A DNA stretch of 43,050 bases from an uncultured Phascolarctobacterium sp. (lineage in GTDB: Bacteria > Bacillota > Negativicutes > Acidaminococcales > Acidaminococcaceae): contig CAJLLL010000009.1 in assembly GCA_905207485.1 (NCBI GenBank), forward strand, positions 1 through 43,050, given 5' to 3'. The first letter of the stretch is position 1. Each line of letters starts with the position of its first letter. The position numbers and the translations under genes are program-made. Below the pieces are notes generated by a model. That model worked only from the letters and a program-made list of their open reading frames with translations. It ran no database searches and was not told the DNA's origin. This document shows, in pieces, positions 14,506 to 22,038 of the stretch.

Positions 14506-15370
14506 TTTTTACTGTACCTCTCTTATCTCCGTATTTTTCTTGATAATAAGGGCAATACATATTAACCCCGCAATAATCCTTGCATTTCAAATCTCTCCAC
14601 CGCTGCTTACATACAGGCGGCATTTCATTTGTTTTAAGCGCATGAAATAATCTGTCGTACTTTGCTTTCATGTATCTTACAATCCAGCGTTCAGATATTC
14701 CGTTTAGTTTTACGATATAACCAGTTTTTGTCAGCCCGTAATCTTTGGCTACTTTATCTAAGCCACCTCTTACAAGCATTTGTACGAGAATTTGTTTAAC
14801 CTTTAGTCCGTGCTTTGCCATTAAAACTTTGTAATACGAAAGCTGTTTTGATATTTCAAGAACATCTCTAACACCGCCATCTACAAACTCTTGAACCCAG
14901 TATTCTTTGCCTTTATCCTTACCACGGATATGCACCTTTTTACGCCATTTCGGTGTTTTGCCTAACGCTTTGGCTATTCTGTACGCTCCAAAGAATTTAA
15001 AGTCGAACAGCGTTTCTGACTTGCAATCGTAGCCATCAATCTGACCAGAGGTAATCTCGTCCTCAAATCTGACTTCGGATAAATACCCATTAGGAACATT
15101 ACCTTCCATGAGACTGTGACTATTAGTACCAATCATGCTCGCAATAGATTTTTGAGGGTCGATAGCGTAATCGTTAGTAATTTCAAGATAAGTCTGACGT
15201 GTATCTTTTAGGAGCTGCGTAACAGAAGGTTTACCGTACCACGCCCTTGTCTTGCCTACCGCTTTCAACACAGGCAATAGCAAGCAGCGTTCTTTCATTC
15301 GGCACTCTTTGTAGCACTTGCCAATTTCTACAAGCTCGCCATCTGGACAGCGAAAATATTTAGCTGGCAT
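14495..15370 (-). CDS. RecB/Cas4-like exonuclease with Cys clusters
   Basis: A 291-residue PD-(D/E)XK nuclease of the RecB/Cas4 type. Visible signature: GTNSHSLMEG (G-x2-x-H, residue about 84), SGQIDGYD (Asp about 112) and LFDFKFF (D-x-K about 123-125). Cysteines flank the domain: CYKECRMKERC at residues 19-29 and CKDYCGVNMYC near 265-275, arranged like the four-Cys iron-sulphur site of Cas4/AddB nucleases. It would resect DNA ends to make single strands for the ERF annealing protein and SSB encoded in the same operon. Its ATG overlaps the next upstream stop by one base (TAATG). Confidence 0.72.
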   Translation of the reverse strand: MPAKYFRCPDGELVEIGKCYKECRMKERCLLLPVLKAVGKTRAWYGKPSVTQLLKDTRQTYLEITNDYAIDPQKSIASMIGTNSHSLMEGNVPNGYLSEVRFEDEITSGQIDGYDCKSETLFDFKFFGAYRIAKALGKTPKWRKKVHIRGKDKGKEYWVQEFVDGGVRDVLEISKQLSYYKVLMAKHGLKVKQILVQMLVRGGLDKVAKDYGLTKTGYIVKLNGISERWIVRYMKAKYDRLFHALKTNEMPPVCKQRWRDLKCKDYCGVNMYCPYYQEKYGDKRGTVKNAE

Positions 15371-15579
15371 TAATCTTCTCCGTTATTTACGCAGAGAGCG
15401 TACCGTTTGGCAGTAAATAAGCCAACGCACACCACATTGTTTGGATTGTGGTCGTCTACAATGCTTACAACTTCTGCTACTTTATCGTCATCAAAATAAC
15501 CGCTACAATTAAACATTTTCACGTCTTTGTTACGTGGCATTTTTCTTAAACGCCTTATCAGCTCATACACTTTCATCAT
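15370..15579 (-). CDS. small hypothetical protein
   Basis: A 69-residue protein, MMKVYELIRRLRKMPRNKDVKMFN and so on, with a basic first helix followed by strands (VAEVVSIVDD, VVCVGLFTAK). The first helix and the D-V-K-x-F strand are a layout often seen in small phage proteins of unknown function. It overlaps the primase-helicase stop by 17 bases and the nuclease start by one base, so it is translated as part of a coupled run. No family recognised. Confidence 0.55.
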   Translation of the reverse strand: MMKVYELIRRLRKMPRNKDVKMFNCSGYFDDDKVAEVVSIVDDHNPNNVVCVGLFTAKRYALCVNNGED

Positions 15580-17563
15580 CTACCGCCCCCACATCTTCTA
15601 ATTTACTTTTTTCTGGGTTATACACAAGCTCAAACTCATTTATCCTGCTACCTCGCCTTGCTTTGCCTAAATACAACGCTAAATGCCCTTGCAGTTTAAC
15701 TTGTTCTTCAAGCGTAAGGTTTGGATTAAACTCTGGTCGGTAAGCTAAAATTACATAGTCGCCTGTCGCTTCCAAGTCGCCACTACCTTTTAACATTTTC
15801 AGCGTAGGTCTTGTGTAATTATCACCTGTTCGATTGAGCTGTGACAGAATAAAGAATACGAGTTCGTTGTTCTTGGCAATCGTTTTTGTATACTTTGCGC
15901 TTTCTGCTATTTCCTCAAACGTATTCATATTGAGATACTGGAAGTAGTCGAGTATAACCATATCAACTTTGCCGTCTTTAATTACTCTGGTATTCGCAAT
16001 AGTAACGTAACGCTCAATGTCCTTCATGGTTAAGTTTGATTTATCGACTACCCAGATATGCTCTTGCAGACTTTCTTTGAGCTTTTGGAGTATTACCGCC
16101 TGCTTACCGTTTTTCGCCATCTCCTGTACCTGCTGTGGAGTGGTATTTAAGATACGGCTAATTAAGCGTTCATAAAGGCTGCCTGCACTCATTTCCAAGC
16201 TAAAGAACAATACGTTTTTCTTTAAGCGTATGGCATTGTACAAGGCAACTTCGCAAGCAATCATAGTTTTGAATGTTCCGCTGTACCCTGCCCAAAACAC
16301 TACGTCGGTAGGTCTAAGGCTAATTGCTGTGTCAAGCGTAGGAAAGCCAATACCATTGCCTTCGGTATTAATCAGCGTTAAGTAATCAGCAAAGCCGCTA
16401 TCAGCGTCTTTAAAGTCAGCGATAACTTCATCATCAAGATAGTCCAGCGTAGTAATCTCTTTAACGTCATTAATCGGTTTGTCCCAGCGTTTAGCAAGAT
16501 ATTCAACAATTTCGCCTTTGGTCAGCGGATTTCGTACTTGCTTAATCTTTTCAGCAGCCACCGTAAATTCTGCTTGTTTGTCCATACAAGAGTTAAGTGC
16601 CTGCTTAATAGCTGTCAAAGCAATCGGCTCACTTGGTAAGTCATAGATGTTACCACCACTTACGAGAACGTCATTAAAATCTTTTTTATCATTCGGGAAA
16701 CGGACTACTCTCACGTCCAACTTAGGAGCAAACTCGTTAAACTTTTCCCAAGTGCGCTGTATTTTTGATTGACCAACGCTATCGTTATCTGGTGCGTACA
16801 TTACAACAACGTTAGGTGTATGTAATAGCATTTGCCGAATTTCAAGGATTTGAGCCTTAGTTAATTCGCTACCGCAATATGCTACACACGCACAGCCTTG
16901 TTGATAAGCACTCATAGCGTCAATATAACCTTCGCATACGTACAATCGCTGATAGTTTTGTATTTGCTTTTTCGCTTGATACTCGTTAAATAGGAACTCG
17001 CCTTTATTGTACAGCTTCCCATTGGTCGAGTTGATGTATTTCGGCAGCTTGTCAATATACCTTTTGCAGAACGCTACAATACGTCCATTCTTATCGTGCA
17101 AGGGTATTACAATCGCTTTACCTCGTGCGTTATCATAGCCTAAGAAAAATGCGTCTATCGTCTCGTCATTTAATCCACGTTCATCATTTAGATACTCACG
17201 GATAACGCTAATCTGATTGTAGGCTTTAGCAGCAATGCGTTCATTTTTCTCGTACTCGCTTTTTTCTTCGAGATATGTTTTATCGGCTGAAATGTCGATA
17301 TTAGCTTCCATTGCTAAAAGTTCAACCGCTTCGCCATACGATACGTTGTTAGCTAAAGCCGCAAAGTTGACAATGTTTCCGTTAGCACCACAAGACCAGC
17401 AGTAAAACGTATTATCATTAAATACGGTCAGGCTTGAATTGTTATCTCCGTTGTGCAATGGGCAACGTCCACGATATGTACTGCCAGACTTATGTAGTTC
17501 AGTGTATTTAGAGATGTAGTCTACTATGTCAAGGCTTGCTACTATTGTGTCAATTACACTCAA
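15563..17563 (-). CDS. fused DNA primase-helicase
   Basis: A 666-residue T7-gp4-style fusion. It lays RNA primers and unwinds DNA at the phage fork. Domains in order: CHC2 zinc finger (C34, H37, C55, C58); TOPRIM primase core with E211 (VCEGYIDAM) and D259/D261 (APDNDS); a linker; and a RecA-like DnaB-type helicase from about residue 400, with VFFSLEM near 455 (H1a-like) and DMVILDYFQY near 545 (Walker B/H2-H3). The Walker A reads GYSGTFKT (426-433), with Phe where the second Gly normally sits. The start is TTG, overlapping the previous stop as TTGA, with GAGGAA upstream. With ERF, SSB and nuclease it forms a self-sufficient replication module. Confidence 0.88.
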   Translation of the reverse strand: MSVIDTIVASLDIVDYISKYTELHKSGSTYRGRCPLHNGDNNSSLTVFNDNTFYCWSCGANGNIVNFAALANNVSYGEAVELLAMEANIDISADKTYLEEKSEYEKNERIAAKAYNQISVIREYLNDERGLNDETIDAFFLGYDNARGKAIVIPLHDKNGRIVAFCKRYIDKLPKYINSTNGKLYNKGEFLFNEYQAKKQIQNYQRLYVCEGYIDAMSAYQQGCACVAYCGSELTKAQILEIRQMLLHTPNVVVMYAPDNDSVGQSKIQRTWEKFNEFAPKLDVRVVRFPNDKKDFNDVLVSGGNIYDLPSEPIALTAIKQALNSCMDKQAEFTVAAEKIKQVRNPLTKGEIVEYLAKRWDKPINDVKEITTLDYLDDEVIADFKDADSGFADYLTLINTEGNGIGFPTLDTAISLRPTDVVFWAGYSGTFKTMIACEVALYNAIRLKKNVLFFSLEMSAGSLYERLISRILNTTPQQVQEMAKNGKQAVILQKLKESLQEHIWVVDKSNLTMKDIERYVTIANTRVIKDGKVDMVILDYFQYLNMNTFEEIAESAKYTKTIAKNNELVFFILSQLNRTGDNYTRPTLKMLKGSGDLEATGDYVILAYRPEFNPNLTLEEQVKLQGHLALYLGKARRGSRINEFELVYNPEKSKLEDVGAVDDESV

Positions 17564-17970
17564 CGAAGCAATTCCTCAACACTAAAATCTTCGTATTTTT
17601 TAATGTTCATGGCTTTGACTTTTTCTTTCTCTGACTGCGCTTTAACAGTTTGATTAAACTTCTGCGCTTCGGAGAGTATACGGAAAATTGAAGGATAATC
17701 TTTTTTCTCGTAGTCTAAGAGATACTGGTATATCACTGAAAGGTCATGCTTTTTAAGGTTGTCAATCATAATGCCAGCAACGTAGTTATACGCTCTAAAG
17801 TTGAACTTACCATCAACAAAAGCTCCGCCTTTAAAACATTTACGCAAATACAGGCAAACAACCTTACTTAACCGCTTTTCCACTGGAAGATTTACGAACT
17901 CTTGTAGTAATTCCGATTTTGATTTCTTTTTTCGGGATTTGAAATTTTGTGCCGTATTTGTTTTCTTCAA
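17560..17970 (-). CDS. hypothetical protein upstream of the primase-helicase
   Basis: A 136-residue, mainly helical, basic protein. The first 25 residues are Lys-rich; the rest (CLYLRKCFKGGAFVDGKFNFRAYNYVAGIMIDNLKKHDLSVIYQYLL) is helical. The best available start is TTG at 17970, which overlaps the previous gene by 107 bases; later GTG or TTG codons lack binding sites, so the start is uncertain. Its last codon overlaps the primase-helicase start. A gene just ahead of a DnaB-type helicase is often a helicase loader or primase accessory protein, but no AAA+ motif is present, so this is only a guess from position. Confidence 0.52.
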   Translation of the reverse strand: MKKTNTAQNFKSRKKKSKSELLQEFVNLPVEKRLSKVVCLYLRKCFKGGAFVDGKFNFRAYNYVAGIMIDNLKKHDLSVIYQYLLDYEKKDYPSIFRILSEAQKFNQTVKAQSEKEKVKAMNIKKYEDFSVEELLR

Positions 17971-18154
17971 GTATTACAATCCCTTTCTTCTTTTTCATTC
18001 TCTCTATGTTTTGAATACCGCTAACCCAGATTGTAGCGAGCTTACTGCTATCATCAAACTGGATTACGGTTTCCCTTTCAGACGCTTCCAACTTCAAGTT
18101 CTTGATTAAAGGTTCTCGAAGCTCGCTTTCGTCTGTTCTTTTACGACGTGGCAT
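17864..18154 (-). CDS. small phage protein of the 'PKKxIKI' C-terminal type
   Basis: A 96-residue protein. Residues 29-70 (TVIQFDDSSKLATIWVSGIQNIERMKKKKG) and the end (KFQIPKKEIKIGITTRVRKSSSGKA) follow a pattern common in small phage proteins found beside SSB or recombination genes: two strands, a basic loop, then an I-P-K-K-x-x-K-I strand. The function of that group is not known to me. Its ATG overlaps the ERF stop by one base (TAATG), and its C-terminus overlaps the next gene by 107 bases, unusually long for this operon. Confidence 0.55.
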   Translation of the reverse strand: MPRRKRTDESELREPLIKNLKLEASERETVIQFDDSSKLATIWVSGIQNIERMKKKKGIVILEENKYGTKFQIPKKEIKIGITTRVRKSSSGKAVK

Positions 18155-18783
18155 TACAACCCAAGCTCCTGTTTAGCTGCTTGAAAATACGGTTGATGTA
18201 CACCAGCTTTTGCCGCAAAGTACCTAATGTACGTTTTGTCATTTTCGGCTACATACGCCAGCGTTTTACCTGCATGACGTTTTAAATCCATAGGACATAC
18301 ATAATTTCGCCAATCAAGTGAACCGTCTGCATTTCTCGGTGCTGGCTCTGCGCCAGATGGGAAGTTGTCTGGGTCGCTTTCTTGTGACGTAATTTGTAGC
18401 AGTTGTTTGAACAGATACTTAAACGCACCAGTCTCGGCTTTGTAAATGCGTTTATCGCCGCTATCCTGACCTTGACCGCCCATAGCGCAAACGAAACTTT
18501 CTTGCGTATCAACGTCCACTATACGGAACTTCTGCACAATGGTTACTACGCTGCCTACGTCACTGACAACTACGAAGTCCTCTGGGATTACTACAAGTCC
18601 AACGGACTGAAAAGCGTCTCGTACGGCTAAGTCAATATCTTCCGCTTTCTGATAATTGTACTTGGTAGACTTAAACTCTACTCTGCCGTTCTTTTTGATA
18701 ACGCCTACTTCGTCTTTAGCCATAAGTAGCTTCTGAAAGACATTCTTAGGAATATCTTTTACGTCTATCTGGTTTTCTTCCAT
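18154..18783 (-). CDS. erf: ERF-family single-strand annealing protein
   Basis: A 209-residue protein of the phage ERF superfamily, which anneals complementary strands in RecA-independent recombination. The diagnostic block is visible: KYNYQKAEDIDLAVRDAF (about 43-60), GLVVIPE, VVTIVQKFRIVDVDTQESF (about 78-96), then GQGQDSGDKRIYKAETGAFKYLF (about 102-124), the conserved 'G-x-x-x-D-x-x-D-K-x-x-x-K-A-x-T-x-A-x-K-Y' segment. A smaller C-terminal part may contact SSB. I start at the ATG at 18783, which has AAAGGAG seven bases upstream; the frame extends 32 codons further but that part is unlike the family and overlaps the ligase end. Confidence 0.82.
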   Translation of the reverse strand: MEENQIDVKDIPKNVFQKLLMAKDEVGVIKKNGRVEFKSTKYNYQKAEDIDLAVRDAFQSVGLVVIPEDFVVVSDVGSVVTIVQKFRIVDVDTQESFVCAMGGQGQDSGDKRIYKAETGAFKYLFKQLLQITSQESDPDNFPSGAEPAPRNADGSLDWRNYVCPMDLKRHAGKTLAYVAENDKTYIRYFAAKAGVHQPYFQAAKQELGL

Positions 18784-18826
18784 ATATACTCCTTTCTTGC
18801 TTTTAAAAGGGTTAAAAGAATTAAAT

Positions 18827-19888
18827 TTAAGGCAATAAAAAATCCAAGCTGATAGCCTTGAACGAAACACGTTCGCCAAAATCGCTTAGTTCTTTATTGT
18901 GCTGCGCTCTAAATACAATACCTTCTCGTTCTGCTTCTGGGTTTAGCAAACTCTTATTGCTTGCCATATCAACTAAAGCGTCAATATCGTTTATCATAGT
19001 ATAGTCGCTGTCCAAGATGGGTACTGTTTCCATGTCGAGCAATGCTGCTACCTGTCCAAGAGTGTAGCCGTTAAAGGTATTATATTCTTCTTGGTCACTA
19101 AAGTAGAAGCCTATGTCTTTTTGCCTGTCGATATTAAACAAGTTGTACCAACGAATATCGTAGCCGTTTATTTTGTACGGATTTTTCTGTATGCCACGTC
19201 CAATTAGTTCGCCTTGCAATGCAAAATCGTAACCTAACACGTTACGTAGTTCTAAAAATTTATTTTCAAGGTCAAATTGGAGAGCAACAGAGCCGTGCAA
19301 ATTGCTGCCGTCGTAAGGCACTCTAAAGTTTCTGGAACAAACACCAAATTTCCCTTCTCTCACAAAACACGTAATGCTTGTGCCGTCCAGTTTCTCCGTG
19401 AGTACAAACTTATGCCCAGCGTACTTCTCTAACTTTTTAGGGATAGTTTGAACACGTTCTTCGTCAGTCTTAGGAATAAAGACAGGGAAAGGATATGTAG
19501 GAAAGAACTTACCACCGAAGCTCGTTTGCATTTTTACTTCTGGGTCGTACTTAATTACACCTAAAAGCTCTGTAACGTCCTGCCCTTCTTCATATTCACC
19601 TTCGGGTAAGATACTAAGCGGCATTACTAAACCTTGCGATACATACCCTCTAATTTTCTTGGGTTTTAACGGTTTCATCTTGCCTTTGCTACTTTTCAAA
19701 AAGTCAAAAGCAGGATTATCCGAGGGCAATATACTGTCAATTTCAAAGTAGACTACTTTATCGCCTACTGCACATTCAGTTTTCTTGACAATTACATTCC
19801 ACCCAAGTACCCTCGCCAGTGCAACATTGTCGAACCCTAACATTTCTTTGATGTCAGTAACAACCTGCACACTCGCTAATTTTCTAAT
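18827..19888 (-). CDS. RNA ligase (Rnl5/DRB0094-like), apparent ATT start
   Basis: An ATP-dependent RNA ligase of about 353 residues with an N-terminal OB-like domain as in Deinococcus DraRnl. Nucleotidyltransferase motifs: TEKLDGTS (motif I, Lys166 in this numbering), SRNF (Ia), GELIG (III), YNLFNI (IIIa), EGIVFR (IV) and SFKAIS (V). It seals nicked RNA, possibly repairing tRNAs cut by host defence nucleases; no polynucleotide kinase is encoded nearby. The first ordinary start codon is GTG at 19870, but it lacks a binding site, whereas six codons upstream lies ATT at 19888 behind AAGGAG, giving the N-terminus I/M-R-K-L-A-S-V-Q, which matches the usual M-R-K-L-A start of this family. I therefore place the start at ATT. 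Confidence 0.82.
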   Translation of the reverse strand: MRKLASVQVVTDIKEMLGFDNVALARVLGWNVIVKKTECAVGDKVVYFEIDSILPSDNPAFDFLKSSKGKMKPLKPKKIRGYVSQGLVMPLSILPEGEYEEGQDVTELLGVIKYDPEVKMQTSFGGKFFPTYPFPVFIPKTDEERVQTIPKKLEKYAGHKFVLTEKLDGTSITCFVREGKFGVCSRNFRVPYDGSNLHGSVALQFDLENKFLELRNVLGYDFALQGELIGRGIQKNPYKINGYDIRWYNLFNIDRQKDIGFYFSDQEEYNTFNGYTLGQVAALLDMETVPILDSDYTMINDIDALVDMASNKSLLNPEAEREGIVFRAQHNKELSDFGERVSFKAISLDFLLP

Positions 19889-19894
19889 TGCACA

Positions 19895-20044
19895 TCACTC
19901 CTTATCTTCGTCACATTTTGTAACGATAATTACTTGTGGTTCGCCATAAGCCTTGCGCCATTTATCAAGTATTTTAATAACATCTGCAAAGCTACTGGCT
20001 TCGGTGTTGGTACTTAATTTGTCTTTAATTGATATTTTGTACAT
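19895..20044 (-). CDS. 49-residue first gene of the replication operon
   Basis: A short frame between the promoter at 20071-20099 and the RNA ligase. ATG at 20044 has AGAGGTGAG upstream; stop TGA is at 19895-19897. The product (starts MYKISIKDKLSTN, ends TKCDEDKE) is charged and helical at first, with a strand EPQVIIVTKC near the end. Its last codons provide the AAGGAG ribosome binding site for the ligase, so translation of the two is coupled. It may act mainly as a leader cistron; no family recognised. Confidence 0.6.
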   Translation of the reverse strand: MYKISIKDKLSTNTEASSFADVIKILDKWRKAYGEPQVIIVTKCDEDKE

Positions 20045-20070
20045 TTTCTCACCTCTATTCCACGCAATTA

Positions 20071-20099
20071 ATTATATAACCCTTTTAATCTTTTGTCAA
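20071..20099 (-). promoter_or_regulatory. consensus promoter of the leftward replication operon
   Basis: On the minus strand: TTGACA (20099-20094), 17-base spacer, TATAAT (20076-20071). A perfect sigma-70 match. It lies 27 bases before the first ATG and must feed about 14.4 kb of coupled genes down to 5612. The 15 bases TAAAAAAGTATTGAC at its -35 are identical to those at the left-cassette promoter. Confidence 0.85.
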
Positions 20100-20143
20100 T
20101 ACTTTTTTAACTTTTATTTTCCTTATTTTTATCTGTTTTAATT

Positions 20144-20180
20144 AGAACGTCTGTTCGTTTTTGTTTGTAAAAATTATAAC
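20144..20180. promoter_or_regulatory. LexA-type SOS box overlapping a putative integrase promoter
   Basis: AGAACGTCTGTTCG (20144-20157) fits the Gram-positive SOS box CGAAC-N4-GTTCG with one mismatch in the outer base. On the plus strand its right end (TGTTCG, 20152-20157) lies 17 bases before TATAAC (20175-20180), a possible integrase promoter. LexA binding here would link integrase expression to DNA damage. The box also lies 45 bases behind the leftward operon promoter. Confidence 0.6.
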
Positions 20181-20267
20181 TCTGTTTGTTTTTTATGTCA
20201 ACAGCCCTTGAAAAACATAATTTTAAGTGCTAAAATTAACTTAGCCACTACGGAAAGCGAGGGATTA

Positions 20268-21374
20268 ATGAATAAAAAAGTAGTTATTAATGGTAAAGAG
20301 CGTACTGTGCGCTTTAATACTAAGAAAATGTGTTTTGAGTGTAACGTAGGCTATAAGGACAACCAGTTTAAGCCACAATCAAGAATTATTAGGGGCGAAA
20401 GTTTGTCAGACCTTGAACAGAATGTTATAAATTTTGAAAAGGGTCTGCAACGTAACTTAATTACAGTCCAACATACAACATTTGCTGCCTTTGCTGGTTT
20501 TTACTTTGAAAATATAGCCACAACTAAAAACGCAGAACCGTCTATTAGGCAAAAAAAAGGTGTCTTTAATAGAATACCTGCTTCTATCAAAAACACCTCA
20601 TTGGCTAATTTAACTGCGTTACAACTACAATCTTTTTACGCTGATTGTTATAAGCGTTTTGCAAACAATACAGTGTATGGTTATTACGAGTTAATTAATG
20701 CGATTTTAAATTGTGCTGTCGAGTACGGAGCAATCAAAGAAAATCCTAACCGTTTATGCTCTGTACGTCCTCTGCAAAACGGAAAAAAGATATATTGGTC
20801 TGTTGATACCTGCAAACAGTTCCTTAAATTCTTGCAAGACAACAGTAAGTATCAAGACCTGTACCGCCCAGTGTTACTTGTTATGGCTTCGGGTTGCAGA
20901 CGTGGAGAGGTAGCTGGCGTAAAATACGACAATGTTGATTATACAAACTGCGTAGTTAAGATTGCTGGTCAGATGAAAATAGAGCGAAATAAAAGCATTT
21001 ACTCCGAAGCACTCAAAACCAATAGCTCTAAACGCACACTAAAGATACCAAGAGAAATTTTTACTCAAATCTTTGGTGAAAAGCCGCCTGATAACACCGA
21101 GTTTGCATTTTTACACAAAGGTAAACCTTGGCATATAGCAACATTTAGCTATGTATTAAAGGCAGCCTTTACAGACTTTGGTCGCCCAGAAATGAGTATT
21201 AAACATTTGCGTAGTTCGTTTGTTAGAACGCAAATAGAACACAATGCGCCGCTTAAAGCTATTCAGGTTATGCTTGGTCACTCTAAACTCTCTACGACAG
21301 CAGACATTTACGGCGAGCTAACTTGTGAAGATACGTTTCAATATGCGGATAATATGTTAGCCATTGTCAATTAA
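20268..21374 (+). CDS. int: phage integrase (tyrosine recombinase) at the right edge
   Basis: A 368-residue integrase starting MNKKVVINGK at an ATG behind GCGAGGG. N-terminal 60 residues form a beta-rich arm-binding-like domain; residues 70-165 the SAM-like core-binding domain; 170-365 the catalytic domain. Catalytic residues: R211 (ASGCRRGEV), K250 (EALKTNSSKRT), R315 (IKHLRSS), H338 (MLGHSK) and nucleophile Y348 (TADIYGE). In box II the usual H-x-L-R reads K-H-L-R, so the first His is replaced by Lys with a His beside it. It is the last element gene before chromosomal sequence, pointing outward, as integrases usually are next to attR. A LexA-type box lies upstream. Confidence 0.88.
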   Translation: MNKKVVINGKERTVRFNTKKMCFECNVGYKDNQFKPQSRIIRGESLSDLEQNVINFEKGLQRNLITVQHTTFAAFAGFYFENIATTKNAEPSIRQKKGVFNRIPASIKNTSLANLTALQLQSFYADCYKRFANNTVYGYYELINAILNCAVEYGAIKENPNRLCSVRPLQNGKKIYWSVDTCKQFLKFLQDNSKYQDLYRPVLLVMASGCRRGEVAGVKYDNVDYTNCVVKIAGQMKIERNKSIYSEALKTNSSKRTLKIPREIFTQIFGEKPPDNTEFAFLHKGKPWHIATFSYVLKAAFTDFGRPEMSIKHLRSSFVRTQIEHNAPLKAIQVMLGHSKLSTTADIYGELTCEDTFQYADNMLAIVN

Positions 21375-21659
21375 TGGTTTATGCAGTATCTCCGTATATT
21401 CATGCACCAAAAATAACATTTTCTGTAACATTTTAGGCGAATTTTGACCCGCTCTGGCTCTGGGTTTCCACGGTCGGTAATCTTTACATTTTATCGACAA
21501 ACATTAAGTTACACAAAGCCAGCATTTATGCGGATTTTATGCACATAAATGTAATAAACTTATCTTTTAAAAATTTTACAGTTTTTTTATATTGCTATGT
21601 GTGTTAAAATAAAAGCATAAATTTCATTTAAAAAAACTGTACCTTGGAGGTATTGCATT
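21375..21659. other. element-chromosome junction region
   Basis: A 285-base gene-free stretch between the integrase stop and the first host gene. It should contain the right attachment site. The only structure I see is CATTTATG-N13-CATAAATG (21523-21530 and 21544-21551), with no T-run after it. No tRNA or tmRNA 3' end was recognised, and the left attachment site is not in the window, so the core cannot be named. The host gene has an excellent ribosome binding site (TTGGAGG) at its end. Confidence 0.55.
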
Positions 21660-22007
21660 ATGGAAAATAAAGAAAAAATGGATATTGATAAAGAATTTCA
21701 ACACTATCTTGACATTTTTAAAAAGGATAAGGAACTTGGCAAAGCGCTGAGCCTTGTTTCTTTCCCCGCGCTGTTTAATGATAAGTTTTTGCAGGAAAAC
21801 AGCAAATTTACATCCATGAACGATTTAATCATCCGCAGCGGTTTCGGCATTATGAACCTGCTGGAAGTTGAAAACGTTAACCAGGAAAAGTGGAACGCTT
21901 ATATTGCCAAAAACAGCAACTGCACCACCTGGTACGAATTTGGCAAACTGGCTATGATTGAGTGGATGAAAGCAAAAATTGAGGAAGTTAAAAACGCAGC
22001 AAATTAA
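21660..22007 (+). CDS. hypothetical chromosomal protein
   Basis: A 115-residue acidic helical protein starting MENKEKMDIDKEFQHYL, with TTGGAGG seven bases before the ATG. Hydrophobic helices (LVSFPALFNDKF, DLIIRSGFGIMNLLE, EWMKAKIEEVKNA) suggest a small soluble helical bundle. Codon choice (GGC, CTG, GCG) is that of the chromosome, not of the element, so it marks the first host gene after the junction. It is followed 31 bases later by a permease and may share its transcript. No family recognised. Confidence 0.6.
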   Translation: MENKEKMDIDKEFQHYLDIFKKDKELGKALSLVSFPALFNDKFLQENSKFTSMNDLIIRSGFGIMNLLEVENVNQEKWNAYIAKNSNCTTWYEFGKLAMIEWMKAKIEEVKNAAN

Positions 22008-22038
22008 TGTAAGTTTCAATTGAAGGGTGTGATGCTGT

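Noticed and set aside
20208..20267. Longer integrase start 20 codons upstream of 20268
   Set aside because: The added residues have no ribosome binding site in front, whereas the ATG at 20268 follows GCGAGGG.
21523..21551. Inverted repeat CATTTATG...CATAAATG as attachment core or terminator
   Set aside because: No T-run for termination, and without the left end of the element a shared att core cannot be shown.
21375..21659. tRNA or tmRNA gene as the integration site
   Set aside because: No cloverleaf, T-loop or CCA-type end was recognised in the junction.
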